This document shows positions 23,814-35,980 of a stretch of 64,000 bases of DNA, in pieces (the first letter of the stretch is position 1; each line of letters begins with the position of its first letter). Both the position numbers and the translations under genes were made by a program. The DNA comes from Phaseolus vulgaris (lineage: Eukaryota; Streptophyta; Magnoliopsida; Fabales; Fabaceae): NCBI RefSeq assembly GCF_000499845.2, contig NC_023755.2, positions 4,330,087 to 4,394,086 of the forward strand. Reading direction: 5' to 3'. The notes beneath the pieces were generated by a model. That model had not been told where the DNA came from, did no database searches, and saw only the letters and a list, made by a program, of their open reading frames with translations.

Positions 23814-24204
23814 CATTACAAGAAAATCATTAAATAAAAATCAATTTTTTAGTTTTTAGAGATCAAAATAATTAGTTATAATAGTAACTAAATTAGAGAC
23901 TACTTTAAAAACTAAAAAAAAAAATTAGTTTCTAAATTAGTTTCTATTATTGTAAAATAGTTTCTAAATTGGTATCTAATTAACTACCAAGATTTTAACT
24001 ACCAATTATTTAGATTCTAAATTTGGTAACAAAATTCTTAGTTGCTCATTATATACCAATTTAAAAACCATTTAACAATAATAGAAACTAATTTAAAAAC
24101 TAAAAATTTATTTAGTTTCAAAAATGGTCTCTAATTTAGTCAATATAACAACTAATTATTTTTTTCTCTAAAATTAATTTTTATTTCATGATTTTCTTGT
24201 AGGA
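23814..24204. repeat. MITE with long terminal inverted repeats
   Basis: A ~390-bp fold-back element. The left arm reads TTACAAGAAAATCATTAAAT and the right arm in reverse CTACAAGAAAATCATGAAAT. The arms stay similar for ~100 bp, through ATAATTAGTT and ACTAAATTAGAGAC. The flanking TAT on both sides could be a 3-bp target duplication, but the site is AT-rich. It is related to the split copy at 11203-11311 and possibly to 62600-62960. Confidence 0.75.
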
Positions 24205-24805
24205 TATATATATATATATATATTTTATATTACAGGTTACAGGTGAAACGGATGATTAAGTATAATTGGTTTAGTGAAGAGAAAAAAAAAAAGGAATGAG
24301 CCTTAGGTATGGTAGCTGCTAAAATCTGGGGTGACTCACACTTTTTCCTTTCTGCTAGTCTTTATAAAAACTGACTCATCATTTTCCCATTAACCAAGAA
24401 AAGTCATATAAATATTGGTCCTGGTCGGTGATACGTGGCAGCTTCTCCTTTGCTACTTTGTAATCAATAAACCACTACCACATAAAAAACTCACCGACCC
24501 CACAACAAAGGTGTTGGGTTTTGAGAAAGCACAACCTTTTTGCCTATAAACTTATAACTTTAAAAACTCATTTAAGCACCTCACATTTTCTGAAACTCAT
24601 TTATTACTTTTTTTACATAACGTATATTGGATATAGAGAAGTTGTATAAAACTGCAGCATTTATAATAAACTAATTTAAAGTTATTGTAAATTTATCATA
24701 TTTGACTGAATTATTTAAACTAGACCGTTAAATAGGAGCTTAAAGTCAAAAAGAAAAGTTAAAGACTTTACTTAAATTGGACACAGCAGTTAGCATGTTA
24801 ATAAC

Positions 24806-24815
24806 TCTATATAAA
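24806..24815 (+). promoter_or_regulatory. TATA box of the membrane-protein gene
   Basis: CTATATAAAC lies 95 bp upstream of the ATG at 24910. A start site near 24838 would give a leader of about 70 bases. Further up, ATACGTGGCAGC at 24430-24441 contains an ACGTGG core, the kind bound by bZIP/ABRE factors. Confidence 0.6.
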
Positions 24816-24909
24816 CCTTGTTTTTGCTGCATAATTTTCTCCCTCAAACAATCCACAACTGCTACAACCAGAACAGTTTCATCAGGTTCATAGTTTTTGT
24901 AATAGAAAA

Positions 24910-25284
24910 ATGGCCTACCCTTCTTCTCAAAATTCTCAACCTGCTCTCCCTCTGCACCTGTGTCTCTTCTTGCTTACCTTGTGCATGTTACTTGGTTTCT
25001 CATGGTACTCCAGCTACGAGCCAATAATGGAGAGCTTCATGGATGAAGTGAAGTTGGTGCTGATGGTTTCTCCACTGCTGCTTCTGCTAGTTGTGCACTT
25101 CCTTTGCAACTATGGAGGAGGTGGAGGGGTCTTGTCTTCACTGGTTCCTTTGCCAGAGAGAGAGTCACTGCACAGAGCAGGTGGAACTCCTTGGGGTGTT
25201 GGCTTCGTTCTTGTTCTTCTTCTCTTCATGGTTTCTTACCAGTCTTCTTTCCAAGAACGGTGGTTTCCTCTCCTTAGCAGGTGA
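24910..25284 (+). CDS. Small plant membrane protein of unknown function
   Basis: An intronless 124-codon gene. Three hydrophobic segments are visible: residues ~13-33, ~48-66 and ~95-111. Between them are a charged stretch with MESFMDEVK (~40-48), a Gly run (~69-73), and the motif ESLHRAGGTPWGVG (~85-98), which I associate with a family of short uncharacterised plant proteins. The C-terminus SFQERWFPLLSR looks conserved in style. The first ATG after a plausible TATA box fits the start, and codon use differs from the AT-rich flanks. No signal peptide cleavage site is obvious, because the N-terminus is Ser/Gln-rich and then runs into the first membrane segment. The reaction or partner is unknown. 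An organelle or plasma membrane location cannot be decided from sequence. Confidence 0.75.
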   Translation: MAYPSSQNSQPALPLHLCLFLLTLCMLLGFSWYSSYEPIMESFMDEVKLVLMVSPLLLLLVVHFLCNYGGGGGVLSSLVPLPERESLHRAGGTPWGVGFVLVLLLFMVSYQSSFQERWFPLLSR

Positions 25285-25517
25285 AAAGAGTGAGGTTCTT
25301 TGTTCCATCATCACATACATGGATCTTTCTTTGTAATTACTGTAATTTAGTTTGTTCTTCTCAGTGTTCTTCATGAAAACAGATCTCACTTTTTTGTTCA
25401 AAAGGGTCATTTGTTTGCAGTGAAGCTATCAGTTTCAGTTTTTAGAAATATAAACTTTGTGTATAATTAATAACTGATTTGAGTACCTTATAAATTATGG
25501 TATATATTCACAATCGG

Positions 25518-25555
<38 letters not shown>

Positions 25556-27369
25556 AAGAGAGAATTTACAATTAATACTAAGAATTTATATTTGAAGGAT
25601 AGATTAATGGAAATATGGTGTTGGAAGTTCACATGATATAGATTTATCAATATATAACTAGCTAGTTTAAAGTTTTGGATTGGATATGATATTATTCTTT
25701 TATATGAATTTACTTATTAAAAGTGATTAATCCTATAACATAAATAATGAATCAAAATTTAAATATTTTAAAAAAATGTTTATAAGTAGAATTTTAATTT
25801 TTTTATCCACATATAATTAGGATTTGGATTTTTTTTTTATCGACATATAATTAGGATTTGATAACATCTTAAATAGAATTGGGTGTGAAAGAATTACCAT
25901 CAAGGAGAAAAAGAAACAATGAAGGATCACTACTACAAATTTATGAGTTACCAATGAAATTTATTGCAAAAAAATTTGGCACAAATTTCATGCAAGGAGG
26001 AAGAGTGGTTTGATGATATGTTGAAAAAAAAACAAGTAAAAAAATATTTGTCAACCCCACATGTTTAGGTATTCTGAGTCATTTAATTTAGGTCACAAGT
26101 TTGTGAGATGCATCATAGTTAAACTAGATCACTTCTAGTACTTACTATCATATTATTTCCACTTTTTAATGATTTTTTTAATAAAAATATGTTCCTTTTT
26201 TATTTATCATTTTTTAAATTTAAGATAATTTTTATTTCTAATTGTATTTTTAAATTTAATTAACATGAAAATAAAAAATTACTGTGATAACAGAAAAAGA
26301 GAAAAATGTAAGCACATGTTAATACACATTAAACTAAGCAAATAATAAATAAATCATTTGAAAATACATTAAAAATAGAAAGAGATTATTTTCCTTAGTT
26401 GATTTGGATGAAAAAACCTTAAACACTATTATAAAAATATATATGGAGTATTTGTTATAGCATTTTTAAATGTCTTTTGATCCTTATTTTGATTTCAAAA
26501 GTTCATTCAAATTATTTCTTTAATATACATATATATATATATAAATTAAACCAAATAACTTTTATTTATATAAATTAAATAAGAATATTAAAAATGATGA
26601 CAACTCATTCTTCAGCAATGTTGTTTAATGCATTGTTTGGTACGTATGATTTTTATTTTTAACTGTTTGTAGAGAGATTGATTTGAGATGATTGTGTATG
26701 TGAGATTATTTGTAAGAAAAGTTTTTGAAGAAAATAGAGTGCGAGATGGGGAGAAAGTAGTAGATTTGTAGAAATTAGTTAATAAATAACTAATTTATCC
26801 TTATTTTCAATATTTTTTAAAATAATTCTTAATCTTTGAATTTTCTTTAAATTTTAATAAATATTATTTTTATTTACTCAACTATTTTTCTTAATTAAAA
26901 AAAATTAAAAATATAATTAAAGATAATTTTTGACATTACACTTAAAATATAATCTATCCATCTTCATTAATTCAATCAAATATACCCATAATGTTTTACT
27001 TAAATTTATTATTTTATCGTTAAATCAAATTATTTAAAGCATGAGAAAAGGTGACTGTTATCACCTCAAGATTCTTCATCGTAAGGCAACAAACCCTGTA
27101 ATTTTATTTTTCGAGGTAGTGTGCAGAGTTGTGATATCACGTGCTAAGAGAAGGAAAATACAACATCAATTTCAGTATATATTTGTCTGAATATGTATGT
27201 TTTTTACGTACTTGGAATATTCTAATCCGATTATAACATAAAATAACATATAGTTAATTGTTAATTAAAATAGAATAGACTATCAAAATTATCATGTAAT
27301 ATGCCTACAAATTTCTCATCAATAAGAGTCATCAAAATCTATATATAAGAAAACAAAACTTGTTACGAA
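25285..27369. other. AT-rich intergenic DNA
   Basis: The 3' UTR of the preceding gene, then low-complexity sequence. A TA run lies at about 25519-25551 and a shorter one at 26527-26542. No gene is seen. Confidence 0.6.
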
Positions 27370-27805
27370 TTAAAGCGCTTCCTTTACCTCATGAAATAGT
27401 TTGGAGGGTGATTGAAAACAAGGTTGCTTCTAAAGTAAATTTGGAGAGACAAGGGATATGGTTCGAGAACAATCTTTGTTGTTTGTACAGGATGTCAAGG
27501 AGTCAACAGATCATTTGTTTTTTCTGATGGAGAGTCGCTTGACTAATTTAGAATCTTTGTTATAACTGATTAGGAGTTAACTTGGTTAATCTCATTGTCT
27601 CGGAATCACATTTCGAACATTTCAAGATTCTGGATGCGTTTACTTCAATTAATCTTATTATGGGTAATGTTTGGATAGCGTTGGTTAGTGAAATTTGGAG
27701 ACACAAGAACAATTGTCTATTTAAAGGTGAAGTGGTCGATCAGACTAAAGGTTTTTCCCTAATACAAGTAAAGGTTTGGTCCTGGATCTCTTCAAAGATA
27801 CGATA
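27370..27805 (+). pseudogene. LINE ORF2 remnant (zf-RVT region)
   Basis: Broken frames give LKRLPLPHE, then LERQGIWFENNLCCLY (zf-RVT style), then GNVWIALVSEIWRHKNNCLF and VWSWISSKIR before a TAA at 27804-27806. The last part resembles the C-terminus of the LINE at 20691-22910 (IWDQRNTVVFKQG...KSWLWVK). No reverse transcriptase or poly(A) is attached. It is an old fragment. Confidence 0.7.
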
Positions 27806-28049
27806 AATGAGTTTCTCGTTCTCTGACTGGTGTCTAGAATCCTTGATATGTATGAATTTGATTTAATATCACTATAAGGGTTGATCATTGATTCTTCTAA
27901 GATTAAATCCTAGTTAATCCAACGTTCGTATGAATATTAATTTCATTTAATTAGATAGCTAATTAAACAATAATTTGATATAATAAAACATAAAAGACCT
28001 ATTAAAATATATAATTTTTAAAATAAAAACTCAAATTTATTATATATCT
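27806..28049. other. Intergenic DNA
   Basis: AT-rich. No feature is recognised. Confidence 0.5.
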
Positions 28050-29806
28050 AATAGTAGACATAATGAAGAACAGAGTGAGGAGAATGTTGTGGATCATAAT
28101 GAAGATCAAGAAATTAAGGAACAAAATGAATAGGATGTTGTGGAAAGTTCCATAGGCACCAATGCTCCTCTTAACAATTATGAGACTCCAGTTGAAGGGA
28201 GGGTTAGAAGGAGTAGGAGAGAGTCGGATTGGATGATTGATTATGAAAAAGGAGAAGGTCTATCAGATGATGCTGACCTAAATGTAATGATGGTCACCGA
28301 AGATGATCCAATTTCATTAGAGGAAGCTATCAAAAGCCAAAAATGGAGAGATGCAATGATGAAAGAGATGGAATCCATAGAGAAAAATCAAACTTGGGAG
28401 CTCACAAATTTGCCAAGAGGAATGAAGCCAATTGGGGTAAAATGGATCTTTAAAACCAAATTTAAAGATAATGGAGAGATAGACAAGTTCAAAGCAAGGC
28501 TAGTGGCAAAAGTTATGCACAACAATATGGACTAGATTACACATAAGTATTTGCTCTGGTTGCTAGGCTTGATATTATTCGTACAATACTTGTAATAGAA
28601 GCACAATATGGTTGGACTGTTTTTTAGTTAGATGTGAAGAGTGTCTTTCTTCACGGTGAACTTAAAGAGGGCATTTATGTGCAGCAACCCACTAGTTTTG
28701 TGAAAAAGGAAGAAGAAGACAAAGTGTACAAATTAAAGAAGGCGTTATATGGCTTTAAACAAGCACCTAGAGCTTGATACAACAAGATAGAGGCTTACTT
28801 TGTTGGTAATGGCTTTGACAGATGTCTTTGTGAACATACATTGTTTACAAAATCAAAGGAGGGAGGTAAAATTTTAATTGTGAATCTTTATTTGGATGAT
28901 TTAATATATATTGGAAATGATTGTAGTATGATGTCTAGTATATGTGATGAGTTTAGAAGATCTATGATGTCTGAATTTGATATGACTGATTTAGGATGAG
29001 ATATTTTCTTGGAGTTGAAATCATGCAGAATTCAAATGGAATTTTTGTATGTCAGGGGAAATATGCTCATGAAGTGCTATCACGTTTTGGTATGGAGAAC
29101 TGTAATGCAATTAAAAATCCAATTGTTTCAGGCACAAAACTGTCAAAGGATGATGTTGGAACCAAAGTTGATGCAACTATGTTCGAAAAAGTAGTTGGTA
29201 GCTTTATGTATTTGATTACAACCCACCAGATTTAATGTATGGAGTCAGCTTAATCAGCAGATTACTGTCCATTCCTACTGAATCTCATTGGTTTGCAGCT
29301 AAAAGAATGAGAAAAGGGAAAACACAAATGTTGTGGCATACATCGATAATGACTTTGCTGGAGATATAGATGATCGGAAAAACACTTATGAATTTGTATT
29401 TTTACTTGGTTCTGGAGCAATTTCATGGTCATCAAAGAAGCATCAGTAGTATCATTGCCCACCACCGAAGCTGAGTATATAGTTGTTGCCTCATGTGCAT
29501 GTCAGTGTATTTGGATTCAAAGAGTGTTGGAAAAACTATTTTTTAAAGAGCAGAAGAACACAAAAATTCTATGTGACAACAATTCCACTATACAACTATC
29601 TAAGAATCCAGTGTTTCATGGGAGGGGCAAACACATTGACATTAAATTTCATTTCTTAAGAGACTTAGTGAAAGATGGAGTTGTCAAGTTAAGTTATTGT
29701 TTTTCACAGAATCAAGTTGTTGATATCATGACCAAGCCCCTCAAATTGGAGCAATTCTTAAGGTTTCGCAATATGTTGGTCATAACTGAAACATCAGAAT
29801 TAAACT
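28050..29806 (+). pseudogene. Ty1/copia pol remnant (RT and RNase H), 5'-truncated
   Basis: Begins in the acidic linker before RT (GRVRRSRRESDWM). It continues with EAIKSQKWRDAMMKEMESI, NQTWELTNLP and KWIFKTKFKDNGEID, typical of the copia RT start. Later pieces are LDVKSVFLHGELKEGIYV, KALYGFKQAPRA, LYLDDLIYIGND (family YVDD), FLGVEIMQ and then RNase H: LPTTEAEYIV, ILCDNNSTIQLSKNPVFHGR, KHIDIKFHFLRD and DIMTKPLK. At least six in-frame stops or shifts are present (for example TAG after WTVF near 28626 and TGA near 28778). Gag, protease, integrase and the 5' LTR are absent. It ends in TAA at 29804-29806. Confidence 0.85.
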
Positions 29807-29838
29807 AAATGCAATTGCATCTAGTTTAAGGGAGGGAA

Positions 29839-30138
29839 TGTTAGAAGCAGTTAAAATTTAATTGTTATTTTTGAATTTATTTAATTAAGTACAGTTGTTT
29901 TTTTGTTTCAAATAAGTGGTCAATTACTGGCCTGATTTTTAAGAATATACTTTAATGCACGTTGATGCACGTCGTTAAGAAACCACACATTATTCAGTAC
30001 ATGAAATTAGTGGGTGCAGTTGTGATATTTTCTTGTTTCTATTTTGAGTCTGTACGACTATATATCCTAACTTGCATTCTGAATTCAATAACACAAAGTT
30101 TTATAAAACAAAGAGAGAGCTTACATTTGTGTTCAACA
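29839..30138 (+). repeat. 3' LTR of the copia remnant
   Basis: A purine tract AGGGAGGGAA (29829-29838) precedes TGTTAGAAGC. A plausible LTR end is GTTCAACA at 30138, giving 300 bp. A TATATATCC lies inside. There is no second LTR in the window, so this is the right end of a truncated copy. Confidence 0.7.
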
Positions 30139-31935
30139 CGTTCGACACCCTTGGTTAGTATTCCTATTTTTGATTTGATGAACGAGTTTTTTTATTTTTT
30201 TGTTTCGTTTTTTATAACTTGCAATAATGAATAAATGTGTAGAGATGTGGTTGTTTCATGCTTTGTTTTATTTTCTTTTTGAAGTTTTGAATGTTCTGAG
30301 GGGATTGGTGTTATCGTCCAATTTGTTTGGTGAAATGAAAGAGATAGTAAGATTCTGTTATTTTTAAAAAGCTTTAATGGAAACTTGTAACAAAATTTTG
30401 CGTTAGAAACTGAAGGTTGAGAAAATTTTGGCTTACTTAGAATAAAATTAAAATTTCAGTTTGAGGAGTAAGATAATAGTGAAAGTGTTGGTCGTAATGT
30501 TACTTCTTAGTGAAGCTTGAAAATGTGTAAAAGAATGGGTATTGTTTGGTTTCCTTAAGCAACTTATTATTTTGAGATTTAAAAAAATCTCATATGAATG
30601 GAAAATGAGTATTTTGGTTCCTATATATAGTATTCCCGTACTGCACTTTTGGTTGCCATTGTTGAATGATTAAATGGTTCAATGCTGATCTTAATAATAT
30701 TGTGTCTGCTATCTGCATTGCCACTGCTCAGGATCCATCAACATGATGGAAGCTTTCAAGGAGGTTCACGTTTCTGTGGCTATGCCCTCAATTCAGGTAC
30801 TACGCCTTCTCTCATCTTTTACTGCTTCCTCTTTGATTCTAAAGATGAAAAAAATAAAACAATTAACCCTCTATTATTATTATTATCTTTTTCCTACTTT
30901 TTTACACTGTCCTTAAATTTGTAAAAATATTTCTAACTTGGGTTTATGTCTTACATAAAAACTATAATTTTCCAATAATTTAATGTTTTTTTTATGGTGT
31001 TAAACAAAATATCTAGTTTTGTTAATTGAAACTTCCTTTTCATTTCGACATACATTTCACACTACTCCATATTCAACCACTAAGAATAACTTGTATTAAT
31101 GTTCTAATGCTCAATTCGATAATTCATTCTTACAACAATGTTAAGTACAAATGTATTCAATATTACAACAATGAATTTATCGAGTATTATTCATAAATAT
31201 GTAGTATAAAATATCTGGAGAGTAACTAAGAATTGTGCATGCAGGAAGAATGAATTTATTTTCGCTTTTATTCAATAGTCAATGTTGTTGATTTGTACGC
31301 GAGGAGCAGACATTTTTCTCATGTAACCATCTTCTTATACCATCTGCATGGTACTCACGTCTACATTGAAGAATTTCAATCTTCTCTTTGTTCTTATATT
31401 CATGGTGGAAAATCATATCATATCATGTATAAGTATTTCAATTAGTAAGAGAAAGAGAAAAACATGTTTCTAATACTATTTACTATAAAATAATGTATTT
31501 GACATTTGATACGTGACATATTATGCAAAGATCAATTTTCTGTTTCTCCAAGTTATTAGATAATAGATAAGTTTTTGTCTGTATTTGTCTTGCAATAATT
31601 TCTTCCAACAAACTCTTTCCTACTTTGTCAATTCCTTCACCTAACACAAGGAGCTCCTCTACATGTTGTCAAAAGTCTGACTGCATATCACTATGGTGAT
31701 CAAGGAATGAAGGAACTTCCTGCACAATTACATCATAGATCCCACAAACAAAATTAAGAAGATGCCAATTTCAGTGTGGCTTGCATTGGATCCAACTGGA
31801 ACCAATATCAAGATTAGTTTGATCTGAACTTCATGGTGTTGTGTCATCCCATTGTCATAATAAGCATCTAGGAAGTAATGGGAATCTATACAGCTCTTAC
31901 TATCAATTTCGACATATTAGGTTAAGAGATGTTTA
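30139..31935. other. Host intergenic DNA with exon-like pieces
   Basis: The sequence here is less repetitive. An exon-like 65-base segment lies at 30732-30796. A 200-bp part (31480-31690) recurs at 43590-43626 plus 45355-45490. No gene model can be built with confidence. Confidence 0.4.
30732..30796 (+). other. Possible orphan exon, protein not recognised
   Basis: Flanked by TGCTCAG at the left (with a pyrimidine-containing tract before it) and CAG/GTACTA at the right. In one frame it reads SINMMEAFKEVHVSVAMPS. No adjoining exon was found within the ~1 kb on either side, and I do not recognise the family. It could be a relic of a host gene broken by the surrounding insertions, or chance. Confidence 0.25.
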
Positions 31936-32254
31936 TGTTGATTTTGGCTTAATCCCAAGTCCCACATCGGTGGGTTCATTGTTTGGGAAGGAGGTTTGGG
32001 GGTTATAAATTAAACTCTTCTCCTTCACTGTTAAATATCCCAATTTGTAATATCTTCTCTCATAGTAATAAAAGTGAGCTGTTTTTGCTGTGCTCGGAGA
32101 TTAGGCTAAACAGGCCGAACTCCGTTAACAATTTTCGGGTGTGTTCTTTCCTCTTTATCTCTTTTATTATTCCGCTTTATTTATTCAATATTATTTGTCG
32201 GGTAGCTCTGTTAGAGTTTTGTTTTAGTGGGAAAATTACCCGTTTTTCCCAACA
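31936..32254 (+). repeat. 5' LTR of the young copia element
   Basis: Starts TGTTGATTTTGGC, ends TTTCCCAACA and contains TATAAATTAAAC as a TATA box (near 32005). Confidence 0.95.
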
Positions 32255-32256
32255 AG

Positions 32257-32272
32257 TGGTATCAAGAGCCGA
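32257..32272 (+). promoter_or_regulatory. Primer-binding site, initiator tRNA-Met type
   Basis: TGGTATCAAGAGCCGA two bases after the LTR, close to the standard plant copia site TGGTATCAGAGCC. Confidence 0.85.
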
Positions 32273-32333
32273 AGGTTCGCCTTGGGTTGTTTGAAATTAT
32301 TTGTAATATTGAATATTATATTGTGAGTCTGTA

Positions 32334-35300
32334 ATGGCAAATTCGGATCAAGAAGGGAAGGCTCTGCAAGATGCAAATGTTGCAGAAAGCAAAAGTGATG
32401 TGTTGATTGTCTCGCTTTCAGCATCATTGCATCCAGATGAGTGGATATTGGATTCAGGTTGTACCTATCATATGTGTCCCATTCGGGAATGGTTCTTTGA
32501 TTTTCAAGAACTCGATGGCGGGGTTGTTTACATGGGTAATGATAATCCATGTAAGACAGTCGGGATAGGTTCAATCAAGTTGCGGAATCACGATGGATCC
32601 ACCAGAATTTTGCGGGATGTACGGTACGTGCCAAAGTTGAAGAAGAATCTCATCTCATTGGGGGCTTTAGAATCTAAAGGCCTAGTTGTGACGATGCGAG
32701 ATGGAATTCTTAAAGCAACTTCAGGAGCACTGGTGATGTTGAAAGGCGTGAGGAAGAACAATTTGTATTACTACCAAGGTAGTACAGTGGTGGGGACAGT
32801 AGCGGCAACAACTTCTAGCACTAAGAAGGATGCTGAGGCAACGAAGTTGTGGCATATGAGGTTGGGACATGCTGGAGAGAAATCCTTGCAAATTCTTACC
32901 AAGCAAGGATTGTTGAAAGGTACGAAGGCTTGCAAACTTGAATTTTGTGAGCATTGTGTTCTGGGAAAACAACGAAGAGTGAAGTTTGGCACTGCAATTC
33001 ACAATACCAAGGGTATTCTGGATTATGTGCATTCAGATGTGTGGGGACCTGCCAAGACTCCGTCAATCGGAGGTAGGCATTATTTTGTCACTTTTGTTGA
33101 TGATTTTTCCAGGAGAGTTTGGGTGTTTACTATGAAGAACAAAAATGATGTGCTTGGAATTTTCCTTAAGTGGAAAGCTCAAGTTGAAAACCAGACAGGA
33201 AGGAAGATTAAGGTTCTCCGAACAGATAATGGAGGAGAATACAAGAGTGATCCGTTCCTGAAGGTATGCCAAGATTGTGGCATAGTTCGGCACTTCACTG
33301 TTAGAAAAACACCACAGCAGAATGGGGTTTCGGAGCGTATGAACAAGACACTTGTGGAGAAAGTTCGTTGTATGTTGTCTAATGCTGAGTTAGGCAGAGA
33401 GTTTTGGGCTGAGGCTGTGACATACGCTCAACATCTCGTCAATCGTTTGCCATCATCTGCTATAGATGGCAAAACCCCGTTAGAGGTATGGTCTGGAAAA
33501 CCTGCAACTGATTATGATTCTTTGCATGTTTTTGGTTCTATTGCATATTATCATGTGATTGAATCAAAGTTGGATCCACGGGCAAAGAAGGCTCTTTTCA
33601 TGGGCTTTAGTCCTGGAGTGAAGGGATACCGTTTGTGGTGTCTAGAGGCAAAGAAGACGATTATCAGCAGGGATGTTACCTTTGATGAATCTGCCATGTT
33701 AAAGAAGGTAAATCCAGAAGGAGCTGATAGTACTCCACAACAGGTGGAGTGTGTTCAGAAGCAGGTGGAGTTTGAGCCGACAGTGGTGATCCCAACACGA
33801 AATACCACAAGTGACTCTCCTATGGCAGAAGAAGAGTCAGATGAGGAAGAGGTTCCTACCCAAGAATCTCAACAACAATCAGCGCCAATTGCAGTTAGAA
33901 GACAGAGACGAGATATTCAGAAGCCTGCTCGTTTCATGGATATGGTTGCCTATGCACTTCCAGTTGTTGATGACATTCCATCCACTTACCCAGAAGCCAT
34001 TCTGAGTTCAGAGAGTGGTAATTGGGCAGGTGCGATGGAAGAGGAGATGCAGTCTTTGAAGAAGAACAAGACGTGGAAGCTGGCACAATTACCGAAAGGT
34101 AAGAAGGCAATTGGGTGCAAATGGGTATTTGCAAAGAAAGAAGGATTTCCTAATAAAGAAGATGTTCGCTACAAGGCAAGGTTGGTTGCTAAAGGCTTTG
34201 CTCAGAGGGAGGGAATTGATTATAATGAGGTATTTTCTCCAGTTGTTAAACATTCCTCCATTCGAATTTTGTTGGCCTTGGTAGCACAGTTGAATTTGGA
34301 GCTTGCTCAACTTGATGTAAAGACCGCGTTCCTACACGGTGATTTGGAGGAGGAAATCTATATGACTCAACCAGAAGGATACAAGGTTGATGGTAAAGAA
34401 GATTGGGTTTGTAAACTTAGCAAATCGTTGTATGGACTGAAACAATCTCCGAGACAGTGGTACAAACGATTTGATAAGTTCATGAAGGATCAGAAGTACA
34501 AGAGAAGCAAATATGATCACTGTGTGTATTTGCGCAGACTTGAAGATGGTTCCTACATTTACTTACTCTTATATGTTGATGATATGCTGATTGCAGCAAA
34601 GAGCCAAGTTGAGATTGACAGGTTAAAGGCTCAGTTGAGTAAAGAGTTCGAGATGAAGGATTTGGGGGAAGCCAAGAAGATTCTCGGCATGGAGATAAAC
34701 AGGGACAGAGAGAGGGGAAAACTTTGGCTGTCACAGAAGCAGTATTTGCAGAAGGTACTACAACGTTTTGGTATACACGAAGATACAAAACCTGTAAGTA
34801 CCCCACTTGCTCCTCATTTGAAATTGAGTAGCTGTTTATCTCCGACGACTAATGAAGAACGAGAATACATGGCGAAAGTCCCATATGCAAATGCAGTTGG
34901 AAGCTTGATGTATGCAATGGTGTGTACAAGACCAGATATTTCACAGGCTGTGAGTGTTGTTAGTAGGTACATGCATGATCCGGGCAAGGGTCATTGGCAA
35001 GCTGTGAGATGGATTCTACGGTACCTCCAAAATACCTTAGATGTTGGATTGACATTTGAGCAAGATAAATCACTTGGTCAATGCATAGTTGGATATTGTG
35101 ATTCTGATTATGCAGGTGATTTGGATAAGCGACGGTCTACTACTGGTTATTTGTTCACTTTAGCAAAAGCGCCAGTTAGTTGGAAGTCTACCTTGCAGTC
35201 TACGGTGGCTTTGTCTACGACAGAGGCAGAGTATATGGCGATTACAGAGGCTGTGAAGGAAGCAATTTGGCTTCATGGGTTGCTTAAAGACTTGGGAGTT

Positions 35301-35549
35301 GGTCAGAAACAACTTGAGTTATATTCTGACAGTCAGAGTGCTATTCATTTAGCAAAGAATCAAGTCTTTCATGCACGGACGAAGCACATTGATGTTCGCT
35401 ATCACTTTGTGCGTGAGATTCTCGAAGAAGAGGAGATTGTTCTCCAGAAGATTCACACTACGGAGAATCCTGCAGATATGCTCACCAAGGTGGTTACAAG
35501 GACCAAGTTTGAACACTGTTTAGACTTGGTTAATATCTTGCACATTTGA
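32334..35549 (+). CDS. Copia Pol polyprotein, intact, gag deleted
   Basis: A 1071-codon uninterrupted frame. After ~35 residues of leader comes the protease active site [10 protein letters not shown] (Asp40). Next is the GAG-pre-integrase zinc finger (LWHMRLGH ... CEHCVLGK, ~172-212), then the integrase core with Asp in HSDVWGP (~235), Asp in LRTDNGGEY (~298) and Glu in NGVSERMNK (~334). The reverse transcriptase has [12 protein letters not shown] (~660) and YVDDMLIA (~746). RNase H has YCDSDYAGD (~922), STTEAEYMA (~962) and [12 protein letters not shown] (~1000), then [10 protein letters not shown]. Full-length relatives of this lineage carry ~250-300 residues of gag first, with a capsid and CCHC knuckle. 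Here the start joins MANSDQEGK almost directly to the protease region, an in-frame deletion. All catalytic residues I can check are present. Confidence 0.95.
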   Translation: MANSDQEGKALQDANVAESKSDVLIVSLSASLHPDEWILDSGCTYHMCPIREWFFDFQELDGGVVYMGNDNPCKTVGIGSIKLRNHDGSTRILRDVRYVPKLKKNLISLGALESKGLVVTMRDGILKATSGALVMLKGVRKNNLYYYQGSTVVGTVAATTSSTKKDAEATKLWHMRLGHAGEKSLQILTKQGLLKGTKACKLEFCEHCVLGKQRRVKFGTAIHNTKGILDYVHSDVWGPAKTPSIGGRHYFVTFVDDFSRRVWVFTMKNKNDVLGIFLKWKAQVENQTGRKIKVLRTDNGGEYKSDPFLKVCQDCGIVRHFTVRKTPQQNGVSERMNKTLVEKVRCMLSNAELGREFWAEAVTYAQHLVNRLPSSAIDGKTPLEVWSGKPATDYDSLHVFGSIAYYHVIESKLDPRAKKALFMGFSPGVKGYRLWCLEAKKTIISRDVTFDESAMLKKVNPEGADSTPQQVECVQKQVEFEPTVVIPTRNTTSDSPMAEEESDEEEVPTQESQQQSAPIAVRRQRRDIQKPARFMDMVAYALPVVDDIPSTYPEAILSSESGNWAGAMEEEMQSLKKNKTWKLAQLPKGKKAIGCKWVFAKKEGFPNKEDVRYKARLVAKGFAQREGIDYNEVFSPVVKHSSIRILLALVAQLNLELAQLDVKTAFLHGDLEEEIYMTQPEGYKVDGKEDWVCKLSKSLYGLKQSPRQWYKRFDKFMKDQKYKRSKYDHCVYLRRLEDGSYIYLLLYVDDMLIAAKSQVEIDRLKAQLSKEFEMKDLGEAKKILGMEINRDRERGKLWLSQKQYLQKVLQRFGIHEDTKPVSTPLAPHLKLSSCLSPTTNEEREYMAKVPYANAVGSLMYAMVCTRPDISQAVSVVSRYMHDPGKGHWQAVRWILRYLQNTLDVGLTFEQDKSLGQCIVGYCDSDYAGDLDKRRSTTGYLFTLAKAPVSWKSTLQSTVALSTTEAEYMAITEAVKEAIWLHGLLKDLGVGQKQLELYSDSQSAIHLAKNQVFHARTKHIDVRYHFVREILEEEEIVLQKIHTTENPADMLTKVVTRTKFEHCLDLVNILHI

Positions 35550-35656
35550 AGTTGGCGTCCGGAGGCGCAAATTTGAAGCACTGTAAAGTTTGTTTTTGTT
35601 ATGTTTTGAGAAGATTTGTTTTAGGTGAGACTTGAAATTAAGCCAAGGTGGAGATT

Positions 35657-35975
35657 TGTTGATTTTGGCTTAATCCCAAGTCCCACATCGGTGGGTTCAT
35701 TGTTTGGGAAGGAGGTTTGGGGGTTATAAATTAAACTCTTCTCCTTCACTGTTAAATATCCCAATTTGTAATATCTTCTCTCATAGTAATAAAAGTGAGC
35801 TGTTTTTGCTGTGCTCGGAGATTAGGCTAAACAGGCCGAACTCCGTTAACAATTTTCGGGTGTGTTCTTTCCTCTTTATCTCTTTTATTATTCCGCTTTA
35901 TTTATTCAATATTATTTGTCGGGTAGCTCTGTTAGAGTTTTGTTTTAGTGGGAAAATTACCCGTTTTTCCCAACA
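35657..35975 (+). repeat. 3' LTR of the young copia element
   Basis: Same start and end as the 5' LTR, preceded by the purine-rich AAGGTGGAGATT. Followed by the duplicated target GTTTA. Confidence 0.95.
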
Positions 35976-35980
35976 GTTTA

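Larger units (their letters stand above)
31936..35975 (+). mobile_element. Ty1/copia retrotransposon without gag, complete LTRs and TSD
   Basis: LTRs of 319 bp at 31936-32254 and 35657-35975 look identical or nearly so. The 5-bp target duplication GTTTA flanks both sides (31931-31935 and 35976-35980). A primer-binding site, one long pol frame and a purine tract (35645-35656) are present. The style of the pol protein ([34 protein letters not shown]) is close to the Tork/Tnt1 lineage. Matching LTRs mean a recent insertion. The missing gag means it would need capsid protein from another element. Confidence 0.95.
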
